From Pirellulaceae bacterium (GTDB taxonomy: Bacteria > Planctomycetota > Planctomycetia > Pirellulales > Pirellulaceae): a stretch of 32,515 bases of DNA. Both the position numbers and the translations under genes were made by a program. Positions 29,579 to 32,515 of the stretch are shown in pieces. The stretch is taken from contig JASMLW010000100.1 in NCBI GenBank assembly GCA_030748485.1, positions 1-32,515 of the forward strand, given 5' to 3'. Within the stretch, counting starts at the first letter, position 1; every line of letters starts with the position of its first letter. The notes beneath the pieces are model-generated. The model searched no databases, had not been told where the DNA came from, and saw nothing but the letters and a program-made list of their open reading frames with translations.

Positions 29579-30700
29579 CTAGGTTTGGGCGAAGCGTCGC
29601 AACGCATCGCGATCCAACTCGACTCCGAGGCCGGGTTGGTCGGGAATCGCGAGCATTCCTTCGTCGTCCAGTTGAAAGGGAGTTGTCACGATTTCCTCGA
29701 TGTACGGCGCCGGCGTCAAGTACTCAACGTAGCGAGCCACTGGAATGGCCGCAGCCAAGTGCAGATCGGCGGCCAGCCCAATCGCCGTATTCCATCCGTG
29801 ACTGACAAACTGGATGTTGTGGTCGTAGGCCATCCAGGCGATGCGTCGCGCCTCGGTAATCCCGCCGCACTTTGTGGCGTCGGGTTGTACGATATCGAAT
29901 GCGCCGCGCTCGATCCACGGTAGGAAACTCTGCCGGCGGGTGAGAACTTCGCCGCCGGCTATCGGCGTCGGTGAGGCGTTGCGGAGGCGGATGAAGCCTT
30001 CGATGTCGTCGGGCGGCAAGGCCTCTTCGAACCATCCGATGTCGTAGTCGGCCAGCATTTGCGAAGTGCGCAGCGCCCATTTGTATCCGTGCGGCCAGAA
30101 CTCTTCGCTGCCGCCGGCGTCGACCAACAACTCGACGTCCGGTCCAACCGTGTCGCGAGCCGTCCGCACCAGCAACTCGTCGTAGGCGTAATCGCCGCGA
30201 CGGCCGAACGGCCGCCAGCCGAGCTTGATCGCGCGAAAGCCGCCGGCGACGGTCGCCTGCAATCGCTCCCGCAGCGGTTCGGGTTCATCGAACAGCATCG
30301 AGCCGTACGGCTTGATGCGCTGGCGGTAGTTTCCGCCAAGCAGCCGCGAGACCGGTTGTTGGCAAACTTTGCCGAACAAGTCCCACAACGCGATGTCGAT
30401 TCCCGAAATGACATGCTCGAGCGTTCCGCCGCGGCCCTGCCAGAAACTACTCTGCCGCAGTCTCTCCGTGACTCGCTCGGGCTCAATCGCCGATTCGTTT
30501 TGCCACAACGGCCGCAGCGTCTCGATGCCCGCTCGCGTTAACGCTGAATTTGTGAATACGCTGCCGACGCCGACAAACCCATCTTCGCCGACTACTTCAA
30601 CGAGCGTATGTAGATCATCTTCGGGTTCGTGCCCGGCCGGCCAACCGCCATCAACGGTCCCGCCCAGCAGTTGATGGGTGTTGATTTCAACGATCTTCAT
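29579..30700 (-). CDS. Mandelate racemase/muconate lactonizing enzyme-family protein (probable sugar-acid dehydratase)
   Basis: 373 residues. The capping domain is followed by the (beta/alpha)7-beta barrel. Metal ligands are visible at D194 (LLVDAGG), E225 or E226 (WFEEALPP) and E251 (AGGEVL). The His-Asp dyad is D274 (VQPDATKCGG) and H301 (VSHGW). E251 to D274 is 23 residues and D274 to H301 is 27, as in mandelate racemase. On the other face, K159-L-G161 retains only the first lysine of Lys-x-Lys. With an intact dyad and altered KxK, a stereospecific acid-sugar dehydratase is likelier than a racemase. It heads a two-gene unit with the Gfo/Idh/MocA gene. Confidence 0.9.
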   Translation of the reverse strand: MKIVEINTHQLLGGTVDGGWPAGHEPEDDLHTLVEVVGEDGFVGVGSVFTNSALTRAGIETLRPLWQNESAIEPERVTERLRQSSFWQGRGGTLEHVISGIDIALWDLFGKVCQQPVSRLLGGNYRQRIKPYGSMLFDEPEPLRERLQATVAGGFRAIKLGWRPFGRRGDYAYDELLVRTARDTVGPDVELLVDAGGSEEFWPHGYKWALRTSQMLADYDIGWFEEALPPDDIEGFIRLRNASPTPIAGGEVLTRRQSFLPWIERGAFDIVQPDATKCGGITEARRIAWMAYDHNIQFVSHGWNTAIGLAADLHLAAAIPVARYVEYLTPAPYIEEIVTTPFQLDDEGMLAIPDQPGLGVELDRDALRRFAQT

Positions 30701-31033
30701 AAAATGAATCCCAGCGCGGCCCGTCGTGTCGTCGTCATCGCTCTAACCTGTGGCGGTGAACGGACCAGCGCGCGTCCGCACTCCACCTGGCGAGGTCCGC
30801 AACGTGTCAAAGAGGTCCATCTTTACCGTTTTTGACGGCAAATCAACCGATCAACCTGACGACCGACACCTCGACAGTCATTGGAGGACCCGAGTCCGAT
30901 GGGCTATCCTACAAGAGGTCTGAATCAGCGACTCCCGCAGCGAACTACTCTTTCTCGACCGACAACCGCTCCACCAACCTCCACCAGCACTTTGGCGAAA
31001 TCGCCCGCGGAACCCAAACCAGAAACGCAGCAA
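30701..31033. other. Intergenic region between divergent genes
   Basis: About 330 bases. A frame in phase with the LRR gene stays open back to 30881 but encodes a Pro/Thr/Ser-rich stretch without a ribosome-binding site, before a good signal peptide that begins at 31034. I treat it as non-coding leader. No clear promoter boxes or hairpin were found. Confidence 0.5.
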
Positions 31034-32332
31034 ATGTCACGTTGGAAGAAGCTTTCGATGGTCAGCCTGTGTTGCCTGCTAGTGGCGACGGCGACCACCG
31101 TTTGCGCACAGGACGACGAGGCCGCCCTGAAAGCTGCTCAAAAAGCTGCTCAAATCGAGCAATGGCGAGTCGACCTCGATCATCCCAAGTTCGCAGTTCG
31201 CAATCGGGCCGTTCGCGGATTGCGATTGTCTGGCGAGCTCGCCGTGCCGGCGCTGGTCGAGGCGGCCAGCGGGGACAGCCGCGAAGCGTCTCACCGCGCG
31301 TTTGTCGTCCTGTGTGAATTCGTCGCGTCGCAGAACGAACGCGTCGCCGCTTCCGCTCACCGAGCATTGCTGGAGTTGCTGACCGCCGAGTCGATGCGCG
31401 TGGTCCGGGAAGCCGAACAGATTCTGACATGGCGCGACGAAAAGATGCGGGAGCGGGCTATCGGTGAGATCGAGAGATTGGGCGGCGAAGTTCAATTGCG
31501 GTCGACGCCGAACGGCCCGGTGAGCCGCGTCAGTTTGAATTCGACTTGGACGGGAGGCGACGATCTTAAACTGCTGTTGCGGCTCAAGAAGATCACTTGG
31601 CTGTCGCTGGAAAACGCCGCGGTCGGCAACAAGGCGATGGAGGTGATTAAGCAACTCACCGATCTCGAATACCTGTACTTGGGAAACACTCGAATTAGCG
31701 GAGCCGCTCTCCGAGAACTAAAGACGCTGCGACATCTTCGCTATCTCTCGCTGGAAGGTTTGTCGCTGGCCAACGAAGGCATGGACGTCGTCGGCCGTCT
31801 GCCATCGCTCGAATACCTGGGGCTCGATTCGACTGATTTCGACGACACCGACGCCAAACAACTCGAGCGATTGGTCAAGCTGCGAACTCTGTGGCTGAAC
31901 GGCACCAGCATCACGGACGCCGCGCTGAAGCATCTGCATCCGTGCAAGAGCTTGACGCGACTCTATCTCGAGGGCACGGACGTGGCCGGTCCCGGTCTCG
32001 GTGATCTCAAGATGCTTGAATCACTCGATTATCTGTCTCTCAAGAACGTCGCAGTCGACGAGGAATCCCTGTCGAGCCTGGGTCAGCTGACCAACCTCCA
32101 CACGCTTGGCTTGGACCACACTCCCACGTCGGACGCTATGTTGATCCACCTCGAATCGCTCGCGAATCTGCGGGTCTTATGGTTGTCCAAGACTTCCGTC
32201 TCCGACGCGGGCGTCGATCATTTGGCTAAGATCTCTTCCCTCAAGACCGTGTTTCTTCACGGTTCGAAGGTGTCGGACGAAGGCGCGGCGAGACTCAAGG
32301 AAACGCTTCCTCGATGTGAAGTGCACCGCTAG
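31034..32332 (+). CDS. Exported HEAT/leucine-rich-repeat protein
   Basis: 432 residues from the ATG at 31034, chosen because it directly precedes a signal peptide (SMVSLCCLLVATATTVCA, then QDDE). Residues 40-145 form HEAT-like helical pairs (HPKFAVRNRAVRGL, AVPALVEAASGD). From about 170 onward there are roughly ten leucine-rich repeats of about 24 residues with the pattern LxxLxxLxLxxTxIxDxxL, for example LRTLWLNGTSITDAALKHL. The last repeats end at the C-terminus without a capping domain. Proteins like this are abundant in planctomycetes and are thought to bind proteins at the cell surface or in the periplasm; no partner is evident. A triple-hairpin repeat begins 18 bases after the stop. Confidence 0.88.
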   Translation: MSRWKKLSMVSLCCLLVATATTVCAQDDEAALKAAQKAAQIEQWRVDLDHPKFAVRNRAVRGLRLSGELAVPALVEAASGDSREASHRAFVVLCEFVASQNERVAASAHRALLELLTAESMRVVREAEQILTWRDEKMRERAIGEIERLGGEVQLRSTPNGPVSRVSLNSTWTGGDDLKLLLRLKKITWLSLENAAVGNKAMEVIKQLTDLEYLYLGNTRISGAALRELKTLRHLRYLSLEGLSLANEGMDVVGRLPSLEYLGLDSTDFDDTDAKQLERLVKLRTLWLNGTSITDAALKHLHPCKSLTRLYLEGTDVAGPGLGDLKMLESLDYLSLKNVAVDEESLSSLGQLTNLHTLGLDHTPTSDAMLIHLESLANLRVLWLSKTSVSDAGVDHLAKISSLKTVFLHGSKVSDEGAARLKETLPRCEVHR

Positions 32333-32350
32333 GCGAAGGGAATGACGACC

Positions 32351-32420
32351 AGGGGCGTTTACGCCCCCATCCGCCGCAGGCGGCCATAGGCCCGTGCTTG
32401 AGCACGGGTGAACCAGGCGT
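32351..32420 (-). repeat. Triple-hairpin repeat, copy 3 (reverse orientation)
   Basis: Read on the minus strand it matches 4883-4954 and 5041-5112, including CCCGTGCT-CA-AGCACGGG and GGGGCGT-AA-ACGCCCC. One extra G sits in the middle palindrome region. It sits at the 3' end of the LRR gene and might act as a terminator. Confidence 0.85.
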
Positions 32421-32515
32421 TCCAGCTGCAACCAACGCTCCATTCCCGCGTTACCCCGCGCCATCGCGTTCCACACTCGCGTCGCCCCGCGCATCGCCTC
32501 CCATTCTCGCGTGGC
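32421..32515 (-). repeat. Diverged about 30-bp tandem units, continuing past the window edge
   Basis: On the minus strand the units share TGCGCGGGGC and CGCGAGTGTGGAACGCG with the perfect 30-bp units at 4961-5020. At least two and a half units are visible, and the array is cut by the window edge. Confidence 0.7.

Noticed and set aside
30881-30909. Promoter-like TTGGAG ... TATCCT upstream of the LRR gene
   Set aside because: Only three of six and four of six consensus matches, which is expected by chance in a 330-base region.
30881-31033. N-terminal extension of the LRR protein to 30881
   Set aside because: It would put about 50 Pro/Thr/Ser-rich residues ahead of a clear signal peptide and has no ribosome-binding site.

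Overview
The window looks like a chromosomal segment of a planctomycete, probably Pirellulales-like. The reasons are high GC, many genes with weak Shine-Dalgarno sites, hairpin-rich repeats at gene 3' ends, and the gene mix: ceramidase-like, 24-residue leucine-rich-repeat and M81 proteins, sugar-acid enzymes, and lysine-rich secreted proteins. This is inferred from gene content, not from a marker gene. No rRNA, tRNA, CRISPR array, transposase or phage gene was seen.

Layout. 1-2.6 kb: the 3' end of a low-complexity surface-type protein, then a lipoprotein. 2.6-4.3 kb (minus): miaB and a small membrane protein. 4.3-5.2 kb: a repeat island whose outer 65-bp direct repeat includes the last codons of fmt. 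5.2-6.7 kb (minus): def-fmt. 6.9-13.2 kb (plus): a six-gene operon-like cluster (VWA protein, TPR protein, ExbB, ExbD, ExbD, long TPR protein). 13.3-15.3 kb: a ferredoxin, a GATC-rich tandem array, two probable tiny genes and a sugar epimerase. 15.8-17.0 kb: a lysine-rich secreted protein. 17.1-20.8 kb (minus): ceramidase-like protein, glycosyltransferase and epmB. 20.8-22.5 kb (plus): efp and epmA. 22.5-24.9 kb: a phosphoesterase and a secreted caspase-like protein with an EF-hand. 24.9-30.7 kb: M81 hydrolase, RraA-like protein, serine hydrolase, Gfo/Idh/MocA oxidoreductase and an enolase-superfamily enzyme. 31.0-32.3 kb: a HEAT/LRR protein, followed by a second copy of the repeat island in reverse orientation.

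How the genes work together. def and fmt act at the two ends of N-formylmethionine metabolism. epmB, efp and epmA form the EF-P beta-lysylation pathway around a short divergent promoter region. The most unusual unit is the ExbB/ExbD cluster. It has no TonB, but its first gene carries a TonB-like N-terminal membrane anchor (Ser-x-x-x-His) followed by a complete VWA/MIDAS domain. I infer a proton-motive-force-driven machine in which a VWA domain replaces the TonB C-terminal domain, with periplasmic TPR partners.
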